Part shown: positions 25,912-33,113 of the stretch, piece by piece
How the letters are laid out: each line of letters starts with the position of its first letter
Numbering within the stretch: position 1 is the first letter of the stretch
NCBI GenBank assembly: GCA_027307405.1
Contig: DAHUXA010000010.1
Location: 1 to 42,049 of the forward strand
Source of the DNA: Hyphomicrobiales bacterium
GTDB lineage: Bacteria > Pseudomonadota > Alphaproteobacteria > Rhizobiales > Xanthobacteraceae
Reading direction: 5' to 3'
DNA length: 42,049 bases
Translations under genes and position numbers: made by a program
The notes under the pieces: generated by a model
What the model was told of the DNA's origin: nothing
The model's input: only the letters and a program-made list of their open reading frames with translations
Database searches by the model: none

Positions 25912-26511
25912 TTACTGCCGCGCGATGCGACGCTCGCTGCAGGCGCTGGCGGTTGTACCGACCTGCGCATGACCATAGTCCGAATTGCACCAGCGCCCGC
26001 CTTCGAAGAGGCCGTGTGCTGCGGCGACCCGACCGAGGACGACGCGACTGGGCAGCTTGCAGCGCCGATCAACCACGCCACGCCGGAGCTGGCATACGTC
26101 TAAAGCTTTTCCGCACGGGTGTTCGCTTGAACTCGAACATCGCCCGGGCCGAATGCCGCCCATGAACAGCACGCGCGCGCCATAATTGTTTTCCAGGTCA
26201 TCGATATAGGCCTGGAAACGTGCGGCATAAGTGCGGCCAACGCGAGCACGCGCGCCCGTTTTTACAGATACGATGACGCCGGTCGGGTTGCCGTTGGCGT
26301 CGAGCGCAAGAGACGGATGCCGAACAGCGGCGACCGTGCTTTTGGGTTGCGCCGGGGGCTCGGCATCGCTCTGCACCGGTTCGGTCGCGTTGACCGTCGC
26401 GCATTCATTATCGCAGATGACCGCCGGCGAACCATCTTGGCGATAAAGTTGACCGACATCTGCCGGCAGTATGAAGAGTGCGCCGAGGGCGGCAAGTACG
26501 GTGGGCTTCAT
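25912..26511 (-). CDS. Secreted M15/extensin-like peptidase-fold protein
   Basis: A 199-residue protein with a hydrophobic N terminus suggesting export, a low-complexity spacer (about residues 35-70) and a C-terminal domain like the bacterial extensin-like/peptidase M15 fold. SSEHPCGKALD matches SxHxxGxAxD, giving zinc ligands H131 and D138. SDYGHAQV supplies a third histidine, H181. Several cysteines (C125, C133, C140, C151, C175) may form disulfides. M15 enzymes cut peptidoglycan peptides (D-Ala-D-Ala or L-Ala-D-Glu type); a cell-wall role is inferred. ATG 26511 follows the upstream hypothetical stop by 9 bases, with TAGGAA spanning that stop as ribosome site, so both are co-translated. Confidence 0.82.
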   Translation of the reverse strand: MKPTVLAALGALFILPADVGQLYRQDGSPAVICDNECATVNATEPVQSDAEPPAQPKSTVAAVRHPSLALDANGNPTGVIVSVKTGARARVGRTYAARFQAYIDDLENNYGARVLFMGGIRPGRCSSSSEHPCGKALDVCQLRRGVVDRRCKLPSRVVLGRVAAAHGLFEGGRWCNSDYGHAQVGTTASACSERRIARQ

Positions 26512-26520
26512 GGTCTTTTC

Positions 26521-26793
26521 CTACCGTTGCTGCGAAGCGGTCTTCCGACATTCTCTGATAAGCGCGCGCGCCGACCCGCGATATTCAGTCGCGTCCACAC
26601 CCTCGATGTATTTCTTGTAAATCCAATGGCCGTCATCTCGCCGCCGCAAAACCGTCCCCCACAGTAAGCGCCCGGTTATCGATCGTCTTGGAACGATGAC
26701 CGTCCATAGGTGCCAGACCTCCTCATAAGGAGGTCTTGGCTTCGGGGCTAGTATCCGAAGAACGTCGTGCTTGCTTGCGATAATACGCAGCAT
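26521..26793 (-). CDS. Hypothetical small basic protein
   Basis: A 90-residue protein with no family I can name. The core EEVWHLWTVIVPRRSITGRL followed by LWGTVLRRRDDGHWIYKKYIEG is rich in aromatic and basic residues and reads like a small beta-sheet domain. No signal peptide is visible. ATG 26793 is used; the ribosome site is weak. It is co-oriented with and 9 bases upstream of the M15/extensin-like gene, whose ribosome site overlaps this stop, so the pair is translationally linked. The link supports it being a true gene. Confidence 0.65.
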   Translation of the reverse strand: MLRIIASKHDVLRILAPKPRPPYEEVWHLWTVIVPRRSITGRLLWGTVLRRRDDGHWIYKKYIEGVDATEYRGSARALIRECRKTASQQR

Positions 26794-27177
26794 TGCGAGC
26801 TGACCCGTTCAGCCCGCACCATAGGTGCCGTTCAGGCCGCTTCAATTGGATTTCAAATTTACCGTAAGGAAAAAACCTTAACGCCGCCGCGGCAGCCCGG
26901 TTGCCGGCACGCAAGCACACTACGCGGAGGTAATCAAAAAGATCGGCCTCGCTATAAACCATAGGCTGCACCGGCCCATGGTGGCGATGATGCGAGCGGG
27001 AATGAACTGCGTAAGCTGCCGGGCAACCCAGCTCATTCTTCTGAGTGTGTGCGAGACCCCACATCATCGCCGGCAACGATTATGAGTGAGTCGTTGCTGG
27101 ACGCACGGTAACATCGCACGGGCGTGCGATTTATCACCGCACAGCCCATGGCCAGTTACCGCTGCCGCGCAGTTGAT
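26794..27177. other. Gene-free stretch with a small inverted repeat and a possible promoter
   Basis: No convincing gene is seen in these 384 bases. TAAGG (26865-26869) and CCTTA (26876-26880) form an inverted repeat around AAAAAA. On the minus strand TTGAAG, 16 bases, then TATGGT (26845-26818) could be a -35/-10 pair for the hypothetical gene at 26793. Both are weak, short matches. Confidence 0.3.
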
Positions 27178-28032
27178 CTACGGCGGCAACAGAATGGCAG
27201 AGTGACTGGAACGGTTCCGTTCGAGCTCTTCGGTCAATCGCTTTATTTTTATTTCCGCAACCTCGTGCTCGCTCTTCAGCAAAGCCTCGAGAGCTTGAAT
27301 GCGCTTGTCTAACTTGCCGCGGACTGCTTCGAGATGTTTTATCTGCATCTCTTGAGTTGAAGCCAAAGTTTCGGTGGTTTTGATTTTGTCTTCCAGGACC
27401 GACGTCTGCTGATTGAGTGTATTGCGTTGCCGCCTCTTTTCACTCTGGACATCTGCCACCAACTTGAACCTTTCTGCCGAGACAGACGCTAGTTCTTTAT
27501 TCAGAAATTCGACCTGATCCAGGGCCGAAGCAATGTTGGCTTCCCTGCTATTGAATGCGGCTTCCATTGCGAGCAGCCGCTGCGTCAACTCACTTGAATC
27601 ATGGAGAGCCCTGTCGAGTTGCGCCCGCAAGGCTGCTTTTTCGCTTTCCAACAATACGATTCTGTCTTGTGCGGCAGCGCCGTCGGTCTTGAATTGCGCG
27701 GCTGCTTCCTGAAGCGCCGAGATGATTTGGTTGAGACGATCTATCTCGTCGCATGCGGTCTGTAACTCGTTAGCATGCTGTTGCTGTACATTGTATAGTT
27801 GAACAACCTCAGTGAGACGTTGATGCAGCTCCGCAGATTGCCGCGCGATCGTATCTTCGAGGACGCTGATGTCGGGTTGAGGAACGTCTGGCAGTGACGG
27901 CCAAAGCTCCCCTCCGGCGTCAAAGGCGGGTTCAATAAATTTCATAAATCCAGCCCTTGCTATCGAAGGCGAGATCAAACGCATCATTTCGGGCACGGAA
28001 ATGCGACGAAGCAACCGAATCGCTGTCGCCAA
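27178..28032 (-). CDS. Coiled-coil protein of unknown function
   Basis: Up to 284 residues. The first 55 are non-coiled, with FMKFIEPAFDAGGELWPSLP as a distinct block. From about residue 60 to 270 nearly the whole protein has heptad-like Leu/Ala spacing with many Gln, Glu, Lys and Arg (for example IDRLNQIISALQEAA, LEDKIKTTETLASTQ). No enzyme motif, signal peptide or membrane segment is seen. The start is uncertain: TTG 28032 lies three codons after an in-frame stop, while the ATG pair at 27987/27984 would give 269 residues; neither has a good ribosome site. It could be an N-terminally truncated remnant of a larger protein. Confidence 0.65.
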   Translation of the reverse strand: MATAIRLLRRISVPEMMRLISPSIARAGFMKFIEPAFDAGGELWPSLPDVPQPDISVLEDTIARQSAELHQRLTEVVQLYNVQQQHANELQTACDEIDRLNQIISALQEAAAQFKTDGAAAQDRIVLLESEKAALRAQLDRALHDSSELTQRLLAMEAAFNSREANIASALDQVEFLNKELASVSAERFKLVADVQSEKRRQRNTLNQQTSVLEDKIKTTETLASTQEMQIKHLEAVRGKLDKRIQALEALLKSEHEVAEIKIKRLTEELERNRSSHSAILLPP

Positions 28033-28236
28033 TGGCGGCTAAACTTCGGACGAAGCCCTTAACCAGTTCTTAATGGCGGGCGATCGGCGGTGGCGGCCGA
28101 GAGTCAGAACCGGACATTCCGGGGCCGAACATCACGCACGGCTGGGGTCTGGTGGGCGATATGCCTTCAGGCGATGCGCTCGATAAATTCGAGTCTTGGT
28201 TCTTTCGATGAGCCAGGCTGGTGAAAGCTGCTGAAG

Positions 28237-29073
28237 TCACTGCGTGTTTGGAGCGCTCGCAGCCGCAAGATTAATTTCCGCTATGGCATGACCGCCATAG
28301 CTCCTGAAGCGCGTAGAAACAACAGTCATGTTCATTTTTTGATATTCTTTTGGAAGAATCGCCTTGAGCTTTGCAGGGTCTATCGCACTTTGAAGCGCGT
28401 TGTACGCTTTCCGGTTCAGATCCATCTTCGCAAGGTTCAGACTTGCGGTGGTCATCGCAAGGTCCTGCCCTTCCAGTTTTATGTCATGCTCGGCAATCTT
28501 CAGGCCGACATTTGCGCCATCTTTTTTCACCAACTGGATCGGCAGATTTCCGCGGAACGACTGAGTGACATCGTTTTTCTTCGTCACAATTCTCCACTTG
28601 TGAACCACCGGAACTTTTATATTTAAGAATGCAAATTTTTTCTTCTTCCATTCGATTCCGGACTTTGGAGACCCGGCGATGCATGACCAAGTGTCAACTT
28701 GGCCGCGGAAAGACATCATAAGGCGGTCATCGACTGGCCAGAGCGAACCGCTTTTGAGAGACACAGCCGCACTTCGGGCATCTGAACCAACTCGGGCATC
28801 AGCACCACGGGCAGCGCATTTGTCGTTAGCGAGTGCGAACTTGTCCACGACATTGGAAAACTTTCGCTGAAGATCTATCAGGTCAGCGAGAATTCTCACG
28901 TCTACCGTGGTTTCATTATCGACGGAGTTGACGGTAATCCACGACGTCGTACTGACGGTAATTGGTATGCCGTTGACTTTGTTGGTTATCGCGATTGGCC
29001 CGACGACAACTTGGGCGGTGGCTTCCGATAGAAAGCCAACCAGAAGCAGTGCACTCAAAAAAAGCGCTCTCAT
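28237..29073 (-). CDS. Secreted protein of unknown function
   Basis: A 278-residue exported protein with a clear signal peptide MRALFLSALLLVGFLSEATA. The mature part has VDNETTVDVRILADLIDLQ near residue 52, two cysteines (C86, C131) that could pair, a lysine-rich stretch (EWKKKKFAFLNIKVPVVHKW) near 141, and a C-terminal NRKAYNALQSAIDPAKLKAI followed by a beta-rich end. I recognise no named domain; the alternation of beta-strand-like segments suggests a periplasmic beta-sandwich (inference). It is divergent from the TctC-type gene. The ribosome site before ATG 29073 is poor. Confidence 0.75.
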   Translation of the reverse strand: MRALFLSALLLVGFLSEATAQVVVGPIAITNKVNGIPITVSTTSWITVNSVDNETTVDVRILADLIDLQRKFSNVVDKFALANDKCAARGADARVGSDARSAAVSLKSGSLWPVDDRLMMSFRGQVDTWSCIAGSPKSGIEWKKKKFAFLNIKVPVVHKWRIVTKKNDVTQSFRGNLPIQLVKKDGANVGLKIAEHDIKLEGQDLAMTTASLNLAKMDLNRKAYNALQSAIDPAKLKAILPKEYQKMNMTVVSTRFRSYGGHAIAEINLAAASAPNTQ

Positions 29074-29132
29074 CCCCAGCCCGCCGAGCTCAATAAGTCA
29101 GATGGTTGCCTTGCAAACGGTAGCGCAACTCA

Positions 29133-29203
29133 GAGCGGGATACCTCCGCATATATTCGCTATTCCCCAGAAAACGTAAGCAGCGCGGAGCGGGATACCTC
29201 CGC
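29133..29203. repeat. 17-base direct repeat upstream of the TctC-type gene
   Basis: GAGCGGGATACCTCCGC occurs perfectly at 29133-29149 and 29187-29203, a 54-base period. The second copy extends to a palindrome, GCGGAG/CTCCGC around CGGGATAC. The pair lies in the 221-base divergent gap, 92 bases before the TctC-type ATG, and could be paired operator sites for one or both genes. Confidence 0.6.
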
Positions 29204-29294
29204 TTTGCTCCCGTTGCGTCGGTTGGCAACGTCTCTCGCTATGCGCACAATACGTTTCTCCGACGGGTAACAAGAAATATGAGGGAACCAGGGC

Positions 29295-30278
29295 ATGCGT
29301 ACACAAGCTTGCCATACGTGCGTTGTCGGCGTTGTGGCGCTAGCAGCGCTCGCTGCAACACTTGCTGCGCCCAGGCTCGCTGACGCCGAAGACTATCCGT
29401 CCCGTACGGTCTCATTGGTCGTAGCTTTTCCTGCCGGCGGTGGCGTCGACACGGTCGGCCGCGTCGTCGCGCAGAAACTCACGGACGCGCTCGGCCAGCA
29501 GGTGATCGTCGTCAACCGTCCTGGTGCCGGCTCGGTGATCGGCACGCGCGACGTCGCCAGGGCCCAGCCCGACGGTTATACATTGCTGCTGTTGGTAACC
29601 GGTGCCGGCCTTCCGGAAAACCCCGGCTACGACATGGCGAAGGATTTCGCGCCGATCGGATTGATTGCCTCGGTTCCGATCGTGATCATGTCCAATCCTT
29701 CGGTGCCCGTGAAATCGCTGTCCGAGGTGATCGCGCTTGCCAAGAAAGACGGCGACAAGGTCACAGTCGGTACGCCGCCGGCACCGACCTTGAATTATTT
29801 TGGCGCCGAACAATTCAAGGCGATGACCGGCACCAAGATCACGATCGTCACTTATAAAGGGACGGGGCCACTTACCAACGATCTCGTCGGCGGGCATGTC
29901 ATGCTCGCCTTCAACACGCTGCCGCCAGCGATCGGCAATATCCAGGCCGGTGCATTGCGCGCCATTGCCGTCGGATCGCCGACGCGCATGGCCGCGATTC
30001 CAAATGTTCCAACTATCGCCGAATCCGGCCTGCCGGGACTGGAGATCGTGCAGTATTACGGTCTGGTCGCGCCGGCCGGTACACCACAGCCGATTGTCGA
30101 CCGGCTGAACAAGGAGCTGCGCACGATTGTGACCTCGGATGACATGAAGAAGCGGCTGCTCGATGCCGGGGGCGATCCGCTCGCCAGTACGCCGGCAGAA
30201 TACGCGCAGAACATCCAGCGCGAAGAAAGCAAGTGGCAGGCGGTGATCAAGAAGCTCGGGTTGGTGATCAACAACTAG
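29295..30278 (+). CDS. Orphan TctC-type (tripartite tricarboxylate transporter) substrate-binding protein
   Basis: A 327-residue periplasmic solute-binding protein of the TctC/Bug family. The signal peptide has a long hydrophobic core and is cleaved near LADA. The mature start EDYPSRTVSLVVAFPAGGGVD and the following VINRPGAGSVIGT-like VVNRPGAGSVIGT block are diagnostic. Ligands in the family are carboxylates such as citrate, benzoate-like acids or amino acids. No TctA or TctB membrane gene is nearby, so the protein is orphan. ATG 29295 follows a GAGGG sequence. It converges on ggt with a 15-base gap. Confidence 0.93.
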   Translation: MRTQACHTCVVGVVALAALAATLAAPRLADAEDYPSRTVSLVVAFPAGGGVDTVGRVVAQKLTDALGQQVIVVNRPGAGSVIGTRDVARAQPDGYTLLLLVTGAGLPENPGYDMAKDFAPIGLIASVPIVIMSNPSVPVKSLSEVIALAKKDGDKVTVGTPPAPTLNYFGAEQFKAMTGTKITIVTYKGTGPLTNDLVGGHVMLAFNTLPPAIGNIQAGALRAIAVGSPTRMAAIPNVPTIAESGLPGLEIVQYYGLVAPAGTPQPIVDRLNKELRTIVTSDDMKKRLLDAGGDPLASTPAEYAQNIQREESKWQAVIKKLGLVINN

Positions 30279-30293
30279 CCGGGCAGGCCGTCC

Positions 30294-32018
30294 TTAAAAT
30301 CCCGCCGCCAGCGACCCTCGCGTGCGCCGGTCGGCGGCGCCCACATAACCGTCCGCCGTGACTTCAATCGAATTCGCCGAGGTCTGCGGCGGCGTCGCCA
30401 CGATCTCGTGGCCGCGTTTGGCCAAGGCCTCGAGCACCTCCGGCGCAAATCCCGGCTCGACGAAAACCTGGGCCGGTTGCCATTGTTGGTGCACGCGGGG
30501 CGCGCTCACCGCCTTGCCGATCGGCATATTGAAATCGATCGCATTCACAATCACCTGCAGCACCGTCGTGATGATGCGGCTGCCGCCGGGCGAGCCAGTG
30601 ATCAGGAGCGGCTTGCCGTCCTTCATGACGATGGTCGGGGTCATCGAGGACAACGGCCGCTTGCCGGGGCCAGGCAAATTGGCGTTGTACCCTACCAGGC
30701 CAAACGCATTCGCTGTGCCGGGCTTGGCTGTGAAATCGTCGAGTTCATTGTTGAGCAATACGCCCGTCCCCTCGGCAACGAGACCGAGGCCGTATGAAAA
30801 GTTCAGCGTGTAGGTATTTGACACGGCGTTGCCGTCGCGATCGATAACCGAGAAATGCGTGGTATTGCGGCCTTCGAAATCAGCCGGCGCACCACCGCGA
30901 ATTTCGGCCGACGGGGTCGAACGCTCGCCGATCTGTGCGCGCAATGATTTCGCGTATGCCTTCGAGGTCAAACCGGCTACCGGCATTGTCACGGCGTCGG
31001 GGTCACCCATGAAAACGGCGCGATCGGCATAAACGCGCTTCATAGCTTCGATCATGTCATGCAACGATTCCTCGCGGCTGAGTTTGCCGAGATCGTAACC
31101 TTCGAGGATGTTGAGCATCTCGATGAGATGCACGCCGCCGGATGATGGCGGCGGCATGGAAATAATTTCGTAGCCGCGATAGGTGCCGCGCACTGGCGTG
31201 CGCAGGATGGCATGATAGTTTTTCAGATCGTCGGCCGTCATGATGCCGCCGGCCTTACGCACAGCGGCGGCGATTTTTTCTGCGACTGGACCGTCGTAAA
31301 ACCCTTTCGGCCCGTCGCGCGCTATGACGTTGAGCGTGGCGGCGAGGTCGGGCTGCAACAGATCCTGCCCGGGGGACAGCACTGAGCCATCGCTATTGAG
31401 AAACACCGGCGCGCTCGAATGCCAGCGCGCGATGCGTTCCTGCGCCTGAGGCAGGCTATCGGCGGTATCGTCGAGGATCTCGACGCCGTTTCGTGCAAGT
31501 GTGATCGCCGGCTCGATCAGGTCGGCAAGCGTTAACTTGCCGGAGCCGTATTTTTCGTGCGCGAGCGCAAGGCCGGCCACGGTGCCGGGCACGCCAATAG
31601 CGAGCGCGCTGTCGCGTGATTTCGCCGGGTCGGGATTACCCTGCGCATCGAGAAACATCGTCGGGGTTGCCGCGGCCGGTGCGGTCTCGCGGTAGTCAAC
31701 CGCAACGTCGCGGTTGTCCTTGGCTAGATGAATCACCATGAAGCCGCCGCCGCCAATATTGCCGGCACGCGGATAAGTGACAGCGAGTGCAAAACCGACC
31801 GCGACCGCGGCGTCGACAGCATTTCCGCCGCGATCGAGAATCTCAATGCCGATGCCCGCTGCACGCTGTTCCTGGGCGACCACCACGCCGTTATGGGCGA
31901 GAATGGTCTGCGCCGGAGAGATCGCCGGCGCGTGCGTGACCGGCGCCACTTGCGCTGAAGCAAGTGTGCCGAATAGCAGGGCGAGGGTGAAAACGGTGCG
32001 TTTTACGACGCGATACAT
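30294..32018 (-). CDS. ggt: Gamma-glutamyltransferase
   Basis: A 574-residue periplasmic enzyme that cleaves or transfers the gamma-glutamyl group of glutathione and related compounds. A signal peptide (VFTLALLFGTLASA) is followed by the large subunit. The autoprocessing site is GRNTTHFSV, making T386 the new N terminus and catalytic nucleophile of the small subunit. The substrate-binding PLSSMTPTIV and SPGGSRI motifs follow. Length and motif order fit a complete precursor. It is downstream, on the same strand, of the AhpD-like gene, but palindromic repeat copy C lies between them. Confidence 0.97.
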   Translation of the reverse strand: MYRVVKRTVFTLALLFGTLASAQVAPVTHAPAISPAQTILAHNGVVVAQEQRAAGIGIEILDRGGNAVDAAVAVGFALAVTYPRAGNIGGGGFMVIHLAKDNRDVAVDYRETAPAAATPTMFLDAQGNPDPAKSRDSALAIGVPGTVAGLALAHEKYGSGKLTLADLIEPAITLARNGVEILDDTADSLPQAQERIARWHSSAPVFLNSDGSVLSPGQDLLQPDLAATLNVIARDGPKGFYDGPVAEKIAAAVRKAGGIMTADDLKNYHAILRTPVRGTYRGYEIISMPPPSSGGVHLIEMLNILEGYDLGKLSREESLHDMIEAMKRVYADRAVFMGDPDAVTMPVAGLTSKAYAKSLRAQIGERSTPSAEIRGGAPADFEGRNTTHFSVIDRDGNAVSNTYTLNFSYGLGLVAEGTGVLLNNELDDFTAKPGTANAFGLVGYNANLPGPGKRPLSSMTPTIVMKDGKPLLITGSPGGSRIITTVLQVIVNAIDFNMPIGKAVSAPRVHQQWQPAQVFVEPGFAPEVLEALAKRGHEIVATPPQTSANSIEVTADGYVGAADRRTRGSLAAGF

Positions 32019-32026
32019 CTCAACCT

Positions 32027-32116
32027 GTCATGGCCGGGCTTTTTTCCCGCCATCCCGGTGTGGGGATGGCATGGTGCCTATAGAATCGGGATGCGCGGGA
32101 CAAGGCCACGCATGAC
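32027..32116. repeat. Interspersed palindromic repeat element, copy C
   Basis: It begins GTCATGGCCGGGC and ends GGCCACGCATGAC, with inverted GTCATG/CATGAC termini like copy A. An internal CCATCCC/GGGATGG stem is present. The centre differs from copies A and B, so it is a diverged or different subtype of the same family. It fills most of the gap between the AhpD-like gene and ggt. Confidence 0.6.
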
Positions 32117-32127
32117 AGCTTGAAGGT

Positions 32128-32868
32128 CTATCGCGCCTGCCCGTGATACGCAGTATTCGGCCGCATATCGGTGGCAGATGCGACGCGGTTCGACATATTG
32201 AAAAAGCTTGCCACGGCCGAAATGTCCCAGATCTCGCGATCCGTGAAACCGACACGGCGCAGCCGCTCTCGGTCACCTTCCTCCACGCTCCAGGGTGAGG
32301 CAGTGAGCTTGACCGCGAAGTCGAGCATGGCGCGCTGCCGTTTGTTCAACCGCGCCACGCGATAGTTCATCACGAGATGCTCTCCGAGCAGTGGATTACC
32401 GGAGTACTGGCGCACGGCCGCGCCGTGCGCGGTCAGGCAATAGTAGCAGCGGTTTTGCGAGGACACCGCCACCGCGATCATTTCGCGCTCGAGCTTGGAG
32501 AGGCCGGAATCGCCCAACATCAGCTCGTTGTACATGGCAACAAACGGCTCCAACTTCGCCATGTCGAAGGCATAGGCGAGGAGCACATTCGGCACGAAAC
32601 CGAGCTTGTCCTGGCATTTCTTGAAATAGGCGGCCATCGCCGGCGATAGCTTGGTGGCTTCGAGGTTTAGCCCGATGACGGGTACATCGTCGGCTACCGC
32701 CGGGACCGGCTTGGTTGATATCGCCTTTGCGGCGGCGTCCCTGGCCGCCGGCATCTTCGCGGACGCGGCTTTGCCGCCTTTGATGGCGCGCAACACAAGT
32801 TGACCCTTGTTCAGTTTTGCAATGGCCGCTTTAGCGGCCGTTTTGGCTGATTTATTCGCCTTCGGCAT
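32128..32868 (-). CDS. AhpD-like carboxymuconolactone decarboxylase/peroxidase-related protein with a histone-like tail
   Basis: A 246-residue protein. Residues about 65-240 form an AhpD-type domain with the redox motif NRCYYCLTAHG (C141, C144, H148) and LSKLEREMIAVAVSSQN before it, as in peroxidase-related enzymes. Residues 1-54 are a basic tail with 11 Lys, 2 Arg and 17 Ala but one acidic residue, resembling histone H1-like or AlgP-like repeats; this is unusual for the family. ATG 32868 has AAGGGA eight bases upstream, which supports the tail being translated. It could bind DNA or polyanions (inference). It is upstream of ggt on the same strand. Confidence 0.88.
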   Translation of the reverse strand: MPKANKSAKTAAKAAIAKLNKGQLVLRAIKGGKAASAKMPAARDAAAKAISTKPVPAVADDVPVIGLNLEATKLSPAMAAYFKKCQDKLGFVPNVLLAYAFDMAKLEPFVAMYNELMLGDSGLSKLEREMIAVAVSSQNRCYYCLTAHGAAVRQYSGNPLLGEHLVMNYRVARLNKRQRAMLDFAVKLTASPWSVEEGDRERLRRVGFTDREIWDISAVASFFNMSNRVASATDMRPNTAYHGQAR

Positions 32869-33113
32869 TGCCGCGTCCCTTAATCATTTCACTATTTTCC
32901 CCAGACCAGATTACAGTGTTCTGCGCACCCGCGATACGATTCGCCGGCCACTATTTCATGTATTGCTTCAGAGAGTTAAGACGCGAGCGCGCGACGTATT
33001 GCCCGCTTGTCACCGACCCGTCACCAAATGGTGTGTTGCTCTCGACGGGCTGGCGCAGAATGTGAAAACCTCGAAAACGCCTCGACCGATTCCCGCCAGA
33101 AGCACGAGGTTCC

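Noticed and set aside
26723-27076. A 117-codon minus-strand frame overlapping the 90-residue hypothetical gene
   Set aside because: It overlaps the better-supported gene in another frame, lacks a ribosome site and shows no conserved-looking segment.
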